Part shown: piece after piece, positions 45,008 through 56,454 of the stretch
Position numbering within the stretch: position 1 is the stretch's first letter
How the letters are laid out: the number at the start of each line of letters is the position of its first letter
Assembly (NCBI GenBank): GCA_907165275.2
Contig: OU015662.1
Coordinates: 1,433,501 to 1,497,500 of the forward strand
DNA from: Zygaena filipendulae
Lineage: Eukaryota; Arthropoda; Insecta; Lepidoptera; Zygaenidae
Direction of reading: 5' to 3'
Length of the DNA stretch: 64,000 bases
The notes under the pieces: generated by a model
The model's input: the letters and a program-made list of their open reading frames with translations, nothing else
Told to the model about the DNA's origin: nothing
Database searches by the model: none
Position numbers and translations under genes: made by a program

Positions 45008-45178
45008 ATATTATAAAGCAAAGTTCTACTAATCTGTCGGTCTATCCGTGTCTGTCTGTTAGCGAAAAACTCAAAAAGGATTTTCATAATGTTTTTACCA
45101 ATAGAAAAAGTGATTCAAGATTATCCTGGAAGTCCCGCGGGAACTCCGAAATTATCGCGAGCCAAACCGCTTAGAACA
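45008..45178 (+). mobile_element. Helitron, 3' end eroded
   Basis: TTCTACTAATCTGTCGGTC, GTCTGTCTGTTAGCGAAAAA, AGTCCCGCGGGAACTCCG; the terminus decays to CGCTTAGAACA. Confidence 0.65.
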
Positions 45179-46355
45179 AATATTAAGGTCATAAGAAAAC
45201 TTTTAAAAAGATAGCATGCGCTTGGGATAGCACATCAAATTAATAGAAATGGTTTGAATGTTAAAATTTTGATTAAGTTTAATTTATCATTATTCACAGA
45301 ACATTTTAATTTATTATAATTAAAAAAAAAACATTTATTGCAGTTTCGGAAACTACAATATAATATGCCAAGTTTTATTCAAGTATACCATCTAGTAGTT
45401 GATAGTAGTGATGCTCTTTTAAAAAACCAACAAACAGATAAACAGTCAAAACCAAAAATAATTAATCGAAATTAAACATATTGCTTATCTTTTATTCTCC
45501 TTGACATTTTTTTATATTTCAAATGTACACATTATAGGCGTGGCGGTCTACATTTCGTTATAATAATTATTATTTATGGGTACAAATACTTAAATTTAAA
45601 AAGAACTTGCTTAATAAAAATTAAAGATGTCATTTGATTTTAAGATAAGCTCCGCTGCAGCTAGTGTCGCAAGCTGTAATAGCTTTCCTTGATATGAGTA
45701 CAGCAAGTAATAACAATAAATTCAATAAATTAAAAAAACTCTTATTTTTTACGACAAACCACGATAATTAAATAGCAACAGACTAAAATTTAAAGTTTCA
45801 CGTTTATTTTTCCTATGGACTTTCGCATAAAATTTCAAATAAAATAGATGATTAACCGCAAGATGATGCGCATTACAAAAATACCACAGCAAACATTACT
45901 ATTGCCTCATATAACACCATAAACAACAAAATCCACTTTTAAAATTTTTTCACCGACACGAAAATAAATGATCATCTTCGGTTCCCGTCAAAAACTCTAG
46001 TTTTATGTTTATAAATAATTTATATAAAGGACAAAAGAGAAAAAAACGTGTTTCGGTTTTTTTTTTTCACAGTGCAGTGTCGTCAGCGTCGGCGAGGTGC
46101 CAGTCGCAAGTTGCGACCTACATTCGACTGGTAATTGCTAAGCCTTGATAGTTGATACGCAGCCAGGCAAGGCGCCATCATTAGTTGTGCATTTTAAACA
46201 TTTTATAAACACCCGCTCACTAGCGCAGCCACTCCAATCCTAATTGGATTAAAATGGGACAGACGGACAAGAAATCCGCACTCGTTTTTACGGGTTTTGC
46301 ATTAACACTTAATTAAATTATTATAATGTATACTTACGTATCGTTGTTGCACGTT
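45179..46355. other. Long AT-rich stretch
   Basis: No gene. GC-richer 46075-46190. Confidence 0.4.
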
Positions 46356-46446
46356 TAAGGCTGACGCACAAGTTAAATAAAAAGAGCGGAAATTCTAAAC
46401 AATCTAATTGGTGAATTCCTGCAAGCCCTGTGTCCGCTCAGCCTTA
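46356..46446. repeat. Mini inverted-repeat element J
   Basis: TAAGGCTGACGCACA at the left and TGTCCGCTCAGCCTTA at the right are imperfect inverted ends of a 91-bp unit. Confidence 0.5.
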
Positions 46447-46578
46447 GTGCCCCATGGGGCATCAGCCTATATAATGAAAGACGTCCAACGACTCCAACGA
46501 GTTCATATAAGGTATAATAGGTAATAATAACATAAAGAGAAAATAATCAACTGAAAAAATTTAAAATAATATAACAAA

Positions 46579-47128
46579 CGGCCGCACTCAGAATCGACTT
46601 TAATGATTACTTAGTTAAGTATAGATTTTTAAAACAAAACTGCCGCAATCAGAGACATTCAGTAAATTAATGTTGACTAATTTTTATTTTTTAGTCCGTC
46701 TTGTAGATTATTAAAAAATATTGGACACGTTTTTTTCTTTGTTTACGTAATCAAAAAATAACGGCGATATATTGAGTTGAAATTTCGCGTGACGTCACTA
46801 TTCTGACAATTTATATGGCATTTTTGCGGTTAGTGACGTCACGACCTCCTCATCCTAAACTTTAATGCGCTTTATCTCTGTATATTTTACTTTATTTAAA
46901 AAAGCAAAAAATACGTGTCTATTGTTTTTTTATTTTCTAACTGACGGACTAATTAGAATTTTGATTTTCAATAGTAGTCAACATCCCTATTGGCATTTAA
47001 TGAGATGTAACTTAATTAGTTAAATGCCAATTGACATTAATTTATTAAACTTGTATGATGGCGGCAGTTTTGTTTTAAAAATCTATACTTAACTAAGTAA
47101 TCATTAAATTCGACTCTGAGTGCGGCCG
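46579..47128 (+). mobile_element. Palindromic MITE PalA, copy 4, interrupted
   Basis: Left half 46579-46674 and right half 46988-47128 match PalA (CGGCCGCACTCAGAATCG; GAGTGCGGCCG). MITE B lies between them. The flanks here lack a clear TTA duplication. Confidence 0.85.
46675..46987 (+). mobile_element. Palindromic MITE B, copy 3, nested in PalA
   Basis: TTTTAGTCCGTCTTGTAG, ATTGGACACGTTTTTTT, TGACGTCA at 46790-46797 and 46834-46841, AACTGACGGACTAATTAG, GTCAACATCCC. Right end is complete; the left terminus lacks GGG and its ATGTT coincides with host PalA sequence. Confidence 0.85.
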
Positions 47129-47416
47129 TAAGACGGTCTTATTGAGCAGTGACATCAACGCACTTCCAAATATCACATGACTGAATTCGTGGGCCATAGC
47201 TAGCAGTTGTTATCTATTTTCTTTACTAACACCTACTTCTTGCAATTTGTTCAAGGCTCAATCAATACCTTTGCTTATTATTGGCTTAGAAAGATTTTTT
47301 TAAGGAGGAACTTCGTGCGTACTCAATCAAAGCTTGCACTCTCTGTTATTTCTATGGTTATCGGTTTAATCGATTAATTTGTAGCATTTCACCAAGATAT
47401 TTCCGACTACTGAGCC

Positions 47417-47535
47417 CTCGCCCCTTATTCACTATGACCATAACACGCCGCGTTAAGATAGACGCCGCAAAAACTGTTTTTCTCTCGTGATCAAAGATGT
47501 TTCACTTTACAAAAAAAACCGTTTGAAACGTGTGT
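47417..47535 (+). mobile_element. MITE F, copy 2, left half
   Basis: CCCCTTATTCACTATGACCA, ACACGCCGCGTTAAGATAG, GACGCCGCAAAAACTG match 13533-13650. Right half is not homologous; a weak AAATAAGGC lies at about 47773-47781. Confidence 0.65.
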
Positions 47536-47566
47536 TACGATTATGTTATTTTAACAGGCGACTGTG

Positions 47567-47771
47567 TCACGGGTCATCCGTAATAACTGACATAAGTGAC
47601 GCATACCGACAAATTATTGAACTCGAGTTAAACATTTTTGATTTATTGCGCGTTAAAATGGACAGCGACCACGCCTCAAACTTTATTTTAAAGGTAATTC
47701 AAAAGGCAAACCCCACGTTTACATTTCAAGCATGCATCATTGACACAATCAGAGCGAACTGGTGTAATTAA
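47567..47771 (+). other. Unresolved open stretch, possible exon or TE scrap
   Basis: Open for about 68 codons with a GLH-free, Asp/Glu/Ile-rich composition (YRQIIELELNIFDLLRVKM). It is preceded by an acceptor-like TTATTTTAACAG (to 47557). No domain recognised; AAG|GTAATT at about 47693 could be a donor. Could equally be chance or a captured segment inside MITE F2. Confidence 0.2.
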
Positions 47772-47781
47772 GAAATAAGGC

Positions 47782-48640
47782 AAAATTTACGATCTCCTCT
47801 CGCTTTTTAGGGGTCTGTAGCTGAATCGGAAAACGCGGAAGCCTTATATTTACATCCTGTCCATCTGTACTGTCTGTCTGTATATTACAGCTATTTCATA
47901 TGTATGTTAGTTTGGAAGGTATTCATATTATCTATGGGCCCATGTTGCCTAACAACAAAACAATAAATAAAAAAATAAAAAAAAAAAATTTGGAGACTTT
48001 TCTCAAATGAAGGACGAAACGAACAGTTCTAGTTCATAACGATTCATATTTAGGTCTTGAAAAACATTAGTAATAATTATTTTGATACATATTTTATATA
48101 CAGTGTCGAAAAAACAACTTTTTTTAACTTTGAATTTTAACGCGCGGTAAACGTCCGACACGCACTTAGCCAGTTATTTTATGTTGCCTAAAATACATAA
48201 TAATTGCTGACGACTGATATTTTGCTCTACATAAACTCCACCTGCAAAATATGTAGGTATATTTCGCAATTACCTGTTGGCATATTATACTCACCCATAT
48301 TGTTATTATTATGATGATATAATTACTTTTATAATTTTTAAATATTGTGATTAGATACTACGTTATTATACTAATAAAAGATTGGAAGAGATTTTTTTAT
48401 TCGCCGCCACTAAAGTTTGAGTAAATTAAAATTATATCCTACAGAACAAAATTTTACTCAAGCAATTTTTGACAGTTGATTTGTTTTTTTTTTATCTACT
48501 GACAACACTTTTTGTGAGGACAACATCAATAAAAAAAAAGTAACAGTTTCGTTTCCGTTACGTAAAAGAGCAACACTGGCCGTCATACGGAAAGTATCAG
48601 ATGTATCACCGAGCAGACGATATATCATCACCGCATGGAC
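47782..48640. other. No recognisable feature
   Basis: AT-rich with poly-A/T tracts. No gene. Confidence 0.4.
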
Positions 48641-48745
48641 AATAAAGACCAAATTTCCCACACAACGGCGCGCGGGCACGTGGGACGAGCGAGGGCGAAC
48701 CGCGGACGGCGTCCGGCGTCCGTGGAACTGTGTCAACCGGGAGAG
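48641..48745. promoter_or_regulatory. GC-rich patch
   Basis: CACAACGGCGCGCGGGCACG and GGCGTCCGGCGTCCG in AT-rich surroundings; no repeat identity. Regulatory role is inference. Confidence 0.25.
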
Positions 48746-48823
48746 GCTTATGCTAAAGTGCGCCAGTTATTTTCTACACTAATATTGTAATAAACAAAGA
48801 TTCGATTTTTTATATGTTTGCAC

Positions 48824-49299
48824 AAGAGATGAAACGAATACCCGGTTACTATCCGGTGTTTGGCCTATCCGGTCTTGTTTTCACTATTCTACCGGATACC
48901 GGATAGTGATTCAGTATCCGGCCGGATACCGGATAGTAAAATTCAAAAAATTCTCATTGTTTTAGCAAGGCAAATCATACCCGAATAACATAAAACCACG
49001 ACGACAAGTGAAGAAACAATGGAATAAAAAATGAACTGAGAAATAAATACAAAAATTACAAACCGACACGCGTGATAGGTAACACTCGAACGCCCCCGAG
49101 TAGTCCCGATCTCCGCTCACGTGCGACAACACTCGAACGCGCCCGGATATTTCCGATCTCGTTCACCGCGCGTATATTCAAATCAAATTGATCGCGTCGG
49201 CCAAATATCCGGTGGCCGGATATCCGGCGCTCCGGCCTCGTAGCTTGCTGAAAATTCGGTATCCGGTATCCGGCCAAACCACTATTCATTTCATCTCTA
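48824..49299. mobile_element. Non-autonomous hAT-type element, 476 bp
   Basis: Termini AAGAGATGAAACGAATA and TATTCATTTCATCTCTA (imperfect TIRs) with exact 8-bp target duplication GTTTGCAC at 48816-48823 and 49300-49307. Interior is full of CCGGATA/TATCCGG words. The minus-strand open frame inside has no transposase motif. Confidence 0.85.
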
Positions 49300-49307
49300 G
49301 TTTGCAC

Positions 49308-50472
49308 CGCACATACATTTACAGTATAGTAGCGTTATTGCTGGGAGCATTCTCACTGGCGTAATATGTAGTTAGATGTACAAAGAAAAACTATTTTTGT
49401 ATAGTAGGTTGGTTCTACTGCAAAACTATACGTATTCGTTAAGTTTGAATAGCACAGAAGAGACGCAAACACAACACACACATGCTTTGAACGAACCTTC
49501 CGTGATTTTGTTGCTCAATACAAGCATCCAGCATTACCAACCTGAAAATATAATAATAAGTAATTAATAAAGATGTCCAAAACTAAATTTAATCTTGGTC
49601 AATTGTAAAAACTAGTATATAGTTCGAAGAACAAGCATTTGCTTTGTGGACGTGTAATCATCGTTGACTATCACAAAGATTGTGGTCAAACGACTGACCG
49701 ATTCTCGATTTATAAAAAAATACATATATGTATAGATAAATTTGGGATCAATTTGCATTATTTTATTATTGGAAACAAATAATTCTCAGTTTGGAACATT
49801 TTTTTCATGATTATTTTTGTATATATTGTATAGTCTCTATTTCTCTAACAACACAAATCTCGACGCATACTTAAATATACCTAGGTGACGGTTGTCGCAC
49901 TAATTAACACTTTGTAAGGAATAATCACATATTTTGAAGGGCCTTACAATAAAATCAAACGTTAGTTATTTTTTTCTCAGTGCAATTAATGAAATACCTA
50001 AACGAATGAGAGGAATTCGTAGATATTTATTTAAATTTTTCTCGCACAAGTAAAATGCGAATTCAAGCCCACGTTGAGGATAAAATTTCTTGTCAATAAA
50101 CCAAAAAAATGTCGTATATAGGTACCTACCTATATTTTCTAAACCATAACGAATCCCTAATTTAATTAGGGATTCTTTTTTATCAAACGGAAGGACCTGA
50201 TGCCTCTGTTCTTTCTTGCAAAAAAATAAAGTTGACATTTATTATTGTTTTTTATCACAGCGCAAGGGCGTGGCAGTAATTGGCATAAACTACGCAGGAG
50301 TGTTCGCAATGAGCACTTAAAAAGTAATTTAATATCGATTTGAATTAATTACCGTAATATCTAACACTTGTAATCTATCCTACGAATAATGTATCCGTAA
50401 TGACGACCGGTGTACAGAGTACTATTTGTTTATCTTGTCTTTAATCAACAAATTTAATAATTATATCAAATT
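49308..50472. other. Long AT-rich stretch
   Basis: No gene or clear repeat. A short perfect inverted repeat AATCCCTAATT/AATTAGGGATT lies at about 50152-50174. Confidence 0.4.
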
Positions 50473-50645
50473 ACTAGCTGTTTCCCGCGGTTTCACCCGC
50501 AGCAATTTCGGAGTTCCCGCGGGAATTCTGGGATAAAAGTACCCCTGACAATATGCCTGCAAAATTTCATGATGATCGATTGAGCAGTTAAGTTAAGCGT
50601 AACAAACAAACAAACTCACTTTCGCTTTTATAATATTAGTAAGTA
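50473..50645 (-). mobile_element. Non-autonomous Helitron
   Basis: ACTAGCTGTTTCCCGCGG, GCAAAATTTCATGATGATCG, CACTTTCGCTTTTATAATAT then TAGTAAG. Complete short copy. Confidence 0.9.
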
Positions 50646-50759
50646 TTATATGACATAATATTTGGTCCTTTTTCCTCCTTTACCTAGTTGCTAAGTTTAT
50701 TAATATTATTTTGGGTACCATCGTATCAAAGTGTTCATTTGAAGTCAACGTTTCTCGTC

Positions 50760-50870
50760 ATAGACTATATTGAAGCTGCAGCAGACGCTAGCTGCAGCAG
50801 CTACCGGCCAGCCGCCATCTTACAAACCTTAACATCCATCTAGTTCTCGAGAATGGCCCACGTGTTTAGC
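50760..50870. other. Unique segment with imperfect CAGCAG repeat
   Basis: GCTGCAGCAGACGCTAGCTG then CAGCAGCTACCGG is an imperfect internal repeat. GCCGCCATCTTAC is a YY1/Pho-like site on the minus strand. No gene. Confidence 0.3.
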
Positions 50871-50952
50871 ACAAGGAGCCAACATCACCGTATCACGATT
50901 TATTTAAGTTGAACAAGCAGCACTTATTATTATTATTATTACTTATAAATAA

Positions 50953-51233
50953 TATAGTTGTTCCCCGCGGTTTCACCCGCGGTAATGTCGGAGTTCTCGC
51001 GGGAATTCTGGGGTAAAAACTAGCCTAAGTTACTCCTTATAACATATGGCATTAGTTATCTGCGAGTGAAAGTTCCGTCAAAATCGGTCCAGCCGTTTCA
51101 GAGATCAGTCGTAACAAACAGACAGACAGACAGAGAATTTTTTTTTTAAATTATTTTGTGATGTAAGTTCCGTGTATATTTTCGTACCTACCTATGCATT
51201 TAGTGAAAAGCTGTTAATTTAAAATTACAAACA
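50953..51233 (-). mobile_element. Non-autonomous Helitron, TTAGTGAAAAGCTG-type
   Basis: ATAGTTGTTCCCCGCGG (decayed terminus), GAGTGAAAGTTCCGTC, CCAGCCGTTTCAGAGATC, (GACA)n, and TTTAGTGAAAAGCTGTTAAT as at 38741-38996. Confidence 0.85.
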
Positions 51234-51274
51234 GACATTTCAATTTTATTTAGGTATTTGTATAGATTATATCG

Positions 51275-51400
51275 AGTGTAATATATATGTAATTCTATGT
51301 AGTATATACCACGTTTGCTTGGTTTCCACGACACAAGCTAATAATAGCTTACTGTGGGATCAAGTAGATCTGTACCGTGTGTTGTGAAGTGAAGTGGATA
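51275..51400 (+). mobile_element. SINE 3' half
   Basis: TCTATGTAGTATATACCACG, GCTTGGTTTCCACGACACAA, TGTGGGATCAAGTAGATCTG. Same body as 5380-5490; tRNA head absent, so 5'-truncated. Confidence 0.8.
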
Positions 51401-51949
51401 TTGCATAACACCGTCCAATAAGCATAATAGCCGCATCGTGGACTCGTGGTCCAGTCACCGCCGAAAAGAAATTGTCCCTAAATCCGTACAATGTACACAA
51501 TATGAAAGATTCACAACCGAGTATATTGTATGGTACAGTCAGAAGATTTTCTACTACAAAAAAGACCTACGGAAGTTTGGCAAGGAACTCTTATGGACAC
51601 AACAGCTTATAAAGGATGATACGAATAATACATTACACAGATTTTGGCACCCATAATAAGCCAATAAAAAGTGTTTATGAGCAAGTAAACGGTACATTAT
51701 ATTCCAGTAAAACAAACAAGTGGCAATCGCAAAGTAGTTTTATCTCTTTGGGTTTCTTAAACCTAGGGCTTAGGTATAGTTAATGAATAATGAATGTTAT
51801 ATTATGCAATGTAAGTCACGTAAAATTGACTAGGATAACTCCTTAGGTGTTTTGTTTAGACTTTTATTTCAGACTTTTATACATTTTATCACCCCAACGT
51901 GTCTTAGAATAATCATTTAAAACTTAACAGAAATGAGACAGCAATACTC
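51401..51949. other. No recognisable feature
   Basis: Plus-strand frame 51438-51656 (72 codons) has no recognisable motif. Confidence 0.35.
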
Positions 51950-52160
51950 TGTTTTGTTACGCTGTCACGCCTTAACTGCTCAACCATGAAATTTTGCATA
52001 CACGTTTATTTATTTATTTATTTATTTATTGGGCTCACAAAACAGGTAACAATCGGAATATTGACGTTGTCGAGGGTACACAGGATACAGGGTACTTTTC
52101 GTTACAAAATTCCCGCACGAACTCTGAAATTACCGCGAGTGAAACCGGGAAAATGTAGTC
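51950..52160 (+). mobile_element. Helitron interrupted by a LINE tail
   Basis: TTTGTTACGCTGTCACGCC, ACCATGAAATTTTGCATAC, interrupted, then GTCGAGGGTACACAGGATAC and TTACCGCGAGTGAAACCGGG; CTAGT lost. Confidence 0.75.
52007..52063 (-). mobile_element. LINE tail insertion
   Basis: 57 bp beginning with (TTTA)n and GGGCTCACAAAACAGG, flanked by ACGTT on both sides (52002-52006, 52064-52068). A severely 5'-truncated retroposon. Confidence 0.7.
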
Positions 52161-52254
52161 CACAATAACACCCTTATTCTTATAATACCGCTTGAGCTGC
52201 AAACGTTACGAGTTATGACAACACGACGGACAATATGTTAGTGTTCATTTATCA

Positions 52255-52345
52255 TCATAAGAGAGACTACACACAGCTCATTGTGGCCGCGGCGCGCACG
52301 CACAATGCCGAGCGCGCGGCTGCGGTCCGCAGTGTTTAGGACGAT
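52255..52345. promoter_or_regulatory. GC-rich patch
   Basis: GTGGCCGCGGCGCGCACGC, GAGCGCGCGGCTGCGGTCC in AT-rich surroundings; no repeat identity. Confidence 0.25.
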
Positions 52346-52478
52346 TTATAGATGGCGACACAATCTTCGCATTGTAATCATAACAACTGGTTTATTACAG
52401 TGCATTCAAATTATACCAAGTAGGTAGTGATGTATAGGTTTTAATAAACGCGCGTGGCACAGCGATCTCTGAGCTGAC

Positions 52479-52553
52479 CTTTTAGCCAAGTTGATAGTTT
52501 ATAATCGTTAACGCATAGATCATGGTCACGCAAAACTGGACTTTTGGCTAAGG
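52479..52553. mobile_element. MITE C, copy 3, internally deleted
   Basis: TTTAGCCAAGTTGATAG, AATCGTTAACGCATAGAT, CTTTTGGCTAAGG. Shortest of three copies. Confidence 0.6.
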
Positions 52554-53574
52554 GGGCTGAGCTAAAACCGCGCATAGGCAAAAGTTAGGTTTGTAAAACG
52601 CTCCCTACCAAGAGTGCCTACTAACTAGAGTAGTCTGGTAGAGATTGCCTTTTGTTGTCGCATCTTTAAATTGTAATATCATCATTTTATGTTGGTGGCA
52701 TAAAGTTATTTATTTCAATTCATTATCAATTTCAACGACGCACCAGTGGTGGATTTTAAGCTGACAGTTCCTATATCCCGCATATTTGAGTGGATTTGAA
52801 AATGTCATTTACGTACATGCAAATACATAGGTATCTAGGAAGATAAATCCGGTCTAATAATGCGTTAAAAACTTATGGGTTTACTCTATAGTAGATAGAT
52901 AGGCACTTAATTGAACACCGCAAAAGAAAGTATAATATTGTAGTTACCCACATCTACTGTATTGTTTATTAATACGGTCCTAAGACTGGAATGTCGTCAA
53001 ACTTAACAGATTCGAGACGTCTACAGCTTTGGCTGCGCGAGACCTCGCCCCATTATCGTATATTTTGTAACCTTTCATTATTACCCAAAAAAAACTAACA
53101 TTTATTGCGGCAATTTAGATTGGGATCAGTGGATTCGTTTCGCAAAACAACGCTACGCTACTAGCAATCGCTCGAGATCAATGTCAGTGTGTAAGTCGGG
53201 TTTGACTAAGCGATTACTTAGCTGATATAACAAACAGGGCCTAAAGGTTGTCCGAACCATCGTATCGTGGACAAACGTTTGGCTAATCAAAGGGAATAAA
53301 GCAAGGACACTCGAACGAGTTCCTGGCTAGGAACCTCAACATTTCCACTGGTCACCAGTGACGGATAGGTGACTACTGACTGCGTATAGGGAATTAAGAT
53401 CAGACTTTACATTTAACTTTACATTTCCCTGCTGCAGCGCCTTCGAACCAGTGGCAACAGCATCTTGAAGATGATTGCAGCTAGAGCGGACTGTCCAATT
53501 CAGAGACATTGGATTTGCCTCTTGGTATTTGATCAAAATTCAAAAACTTAAATAATTAGTAAATAAATAAAGGT
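52554..53574. other. No recognisable gene
   Basis: Mixed composition. The portion at 53270-53530 is GC-richer, with a minus-strand frame without motifs; it may belong to the retroposon whose tail follows. Confidence 0.35.
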
Positions 53575-53656
53575 AATATAAAATTAATTGATTAAAATTG
53601 TTAAATGTAATCTACGGAACTATGGACTTCTGAAATAAAGATTATTATTATTATTA
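53575..53656 (+). mobile_element. Retroposon 3' tail
   Basis: GGACTTCTGAAATAAAG followed by (ATT)n, a common lepidopteran LINE 3' ending. Confidence 0.6.
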
Positions 53657-53666
53657 ACTAGGCTCG

Positions 53667-53869
53667 AGCCCTAATTCAATATGATCAACAATATTACCTG
53701 CCCATAGCACGTGTGTGTTCGTAACGCAATCCCAAACGCTTTACTAGATGGCGAAAAGATATCGTGGTCTATTTTTTTTTTTAAGTTAAACTTTAGGCAC
53801 GTGGTACAACAATTTTCGTCAAGTGTTACCATAATGTGGTGTGATATGATCAGAGTGAATCAAGGCCCT
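53667..53869. mobile_element. MITE F, copy 3
   Basis: AGCCCTAATTCAATATGATC at the left and GATCAGAGTGAATCAAGGCC at the right. Diverged interior with a T run near 53773. Confidence 0.6.
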
Positions 53870-55850
53870 AAATAAAGAAGACAAAGCAAGCAAATTAACA
53901 ACATTTTATTTAGATGACTGTAGGTGTTTCGTCAGGCGATTCCCCTTTTCATCATAAGGGTTGAATTACTGCCCGTTTCTTCAATTAAAAAGAAAGAACT
54001 CAAATACCTAATTTTCTATTTACTCTTTACGTTCAAAAGGTTTTTTTTTTTAACCCTGCTGTTATTAAAAAGAATCTTTTTTATTGCTTGCCTGCATTAT
54101 AAAAGGAATCTTTATGCTTAAATTCAAGTTTCTCATCTTAGCTCAGTCTGGGCTTTGATGGATCAGTCAGTCGGTTAGGACATGTAATTTTATATACATC
54201 TTATAGATAACGATTATCTTAATTCTCGACCGTAGGTACTTTAGCACAAACAGAAACTCTTACGTTTTAACGGTCAACATAGATTTGAATCAGCCCGTTT
54301 CACTCCTCGGACCTCGTAACTTTTTATCATCGCCCTGCAACTTATCATTTGCATAAAAAAACGAGCCTCGTCAAAACCATCACCTCGAGGAATCGCGATT
54401 GCATCATAAAATTTAACATTGTCCTTTATGTGTATCACACCATTTTTCATCTTGTTTGCACACATAAAAAACAGTTAAGAACGAATACAGCTTGAACACC
54501 GAAGGCTCCGTGGGCAAAATTTTATTTCAAGTAGTCCTCAATTTAAGGTACGTATGACTTAACTATATATTAACTATGTACCCAAGAAAACTATGTATTT
54601 ATTTTTTATTTATTTATCTAAACTTTATGCACATTATGGTACAAAAGGCGAACTCAATGCCACAGTTGCATTCTCTGCAGGTCAACCTTCAGGTAGTACT
54701 GAGAGCTTACTTGGCGGTGCATTTACGATCTTATTATACATACATACGTACCTACATATATATTTAGATAAATACACACATACATACAGTTTTCCAGACA
54801 CTGGTAATATTGCCATCGGCAACCAAAGTTTCGGTCCTTTAAGTACAGAGTACAGACCCCTAAAACCTCAGACGAACACCGTTCAGTACCGACGCGACGC
54901 GTAAAATTAAATTGGATGCGAAAATGAAATGCGAAAAAATAATTATTAAATATTGCCAGCTCAAAGTAAACACAGGGCAACAATATGTTGGACCCTATGA
55001 TTATCGAGCTCACATCTCTGGGTCAACTTGGACCTGGTTTCCTTTTAAACGCCTTACGTAGAGTTCGAAATTGCAAATATTAAGCTTACGTGTTTCCAAA
55101 TTGATTTCATATAATGTTCGAAATTTCACACATGTAGTGCGATTTACATAGCACGCATTTTTTGAAGTGATTATGATGAAATAGACTGGAAAATCACAAG
55201 AATCCGTTCTAGACATCATATTAGAGGTGGAAAGTGAAGTTTTGCATAAATCTTTGATCCTTATTGGTTATTTTAGTAAATATCTATTTGTTGCCATCGA
55301 AGCGCACTTATATAAACGCCAACCAAATCTAATTTGATGCTGTCGCTAACGCGCTATTTATTCTCAGCCTTCAATGAGAAGACAGTGCCTCTATTTTCCC
55401 TTTGTTAATTAATTTAAACGATCCCAACGCCAAAAAATTACAAAACAATTTGAGGTACGATAGAATTTCGTAACAGAATTTTCCAAGTGAAAGAAATAAT
55501 TAAAACAATTTCCTACATAATAAAATTTACCAGTAGCCCCTTAAAAACGAATTACAAAGGAGTGGATAAAAATAAACAAGTGCATAATTTGTCATCGCCG
55601 TATCAACGGGCGCATCTTACACCATTCATCGTCGTTATCTCGAGAGATATTCGCTTTTTGATCGGGAAAATTGTAAATCGATGTTTCGCCGGTCTCGATC
55701 CTGCTTTCATAATCGATGACTTGTTGTACACCTAATTAACTACCGTCGATTGGTGTCTGATGATTATATTTGAATGTATAAAAAAATTATAGGTAAGTAT
55801 ATACTCCTTTCAAGAATTGTATCGAAAAGCGTATATGTCAGGGTTAGTTA
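53870..55850. other. Long unique stretch
   Basis: No gene recognised over 2 kb. Near 54340-54350 ATTTGCAT (POU-type) sits by CTTATC (GATA-type). Several short frames (54274-54465, 54593-54904, 55487-55735) have no recognisable domain. Confidence 0.35.
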
Positions 55851-56454
55851 TAACTCGACGTATATTCGTTAGGAGCTGAAAGGGGGGCTAAAATGCATCA
55901 AATTGCCCCCGTCCTCCTCACGAACAATTTCGCCAGTAAAATCGGTTGTTTTAGCCATTCTAAACTAAAATAAAACAGACATTTTCTCTCCCTGCGCTGA
56001 TTTAAATACGTAACATTCCAAGAATTACGTATCTTTTCATTGACTTTTATACTTTTTTGGAAAGCTTATAAATTTTTTTTAATAATTTGTACGATTAATT
56101 TAATAGTATTTTTTTTTACGAGACTACATTTTTTGAAGCTTGAGGAAATATTAGTAAGATATTTTTTCTTAAATCGTTAAGAATTTTAACTATTTTGTTG
56201 AATTAAGTACTTTCAATTACGTTCATAGCTTAATCAAAATGCCAGCTACAATTTAATTATTAAATAGTACCCATTCGATAAGTATTATTTTTTTTTATTT
56301 CAATTTAAATATCAAATTTTGGGTAAAATATAAAAAAATCTTAAAAAATCAAATAATATCTTGAAAACCATTGAATTTCGGCCATACATATGGGAGGTCC
56401 AATTTGTTACACTTTGGCCCCCCTTTCAGCTCCTAACGGATATACGTCGAGTTA
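55851..56454. mobile_element. TIR element G, copy 1
   Basis: 38-bp terminal inverted repeats (55851-55888 and 56417-56454), identical at 37 of 38 positions, beginning TAACTCGACGTATATTCG and including GGAGCTGAAAGGGGGGC. 604 bp, AT-rich interior, no transposase. Target duplication not clear. Confidence 0.85.
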
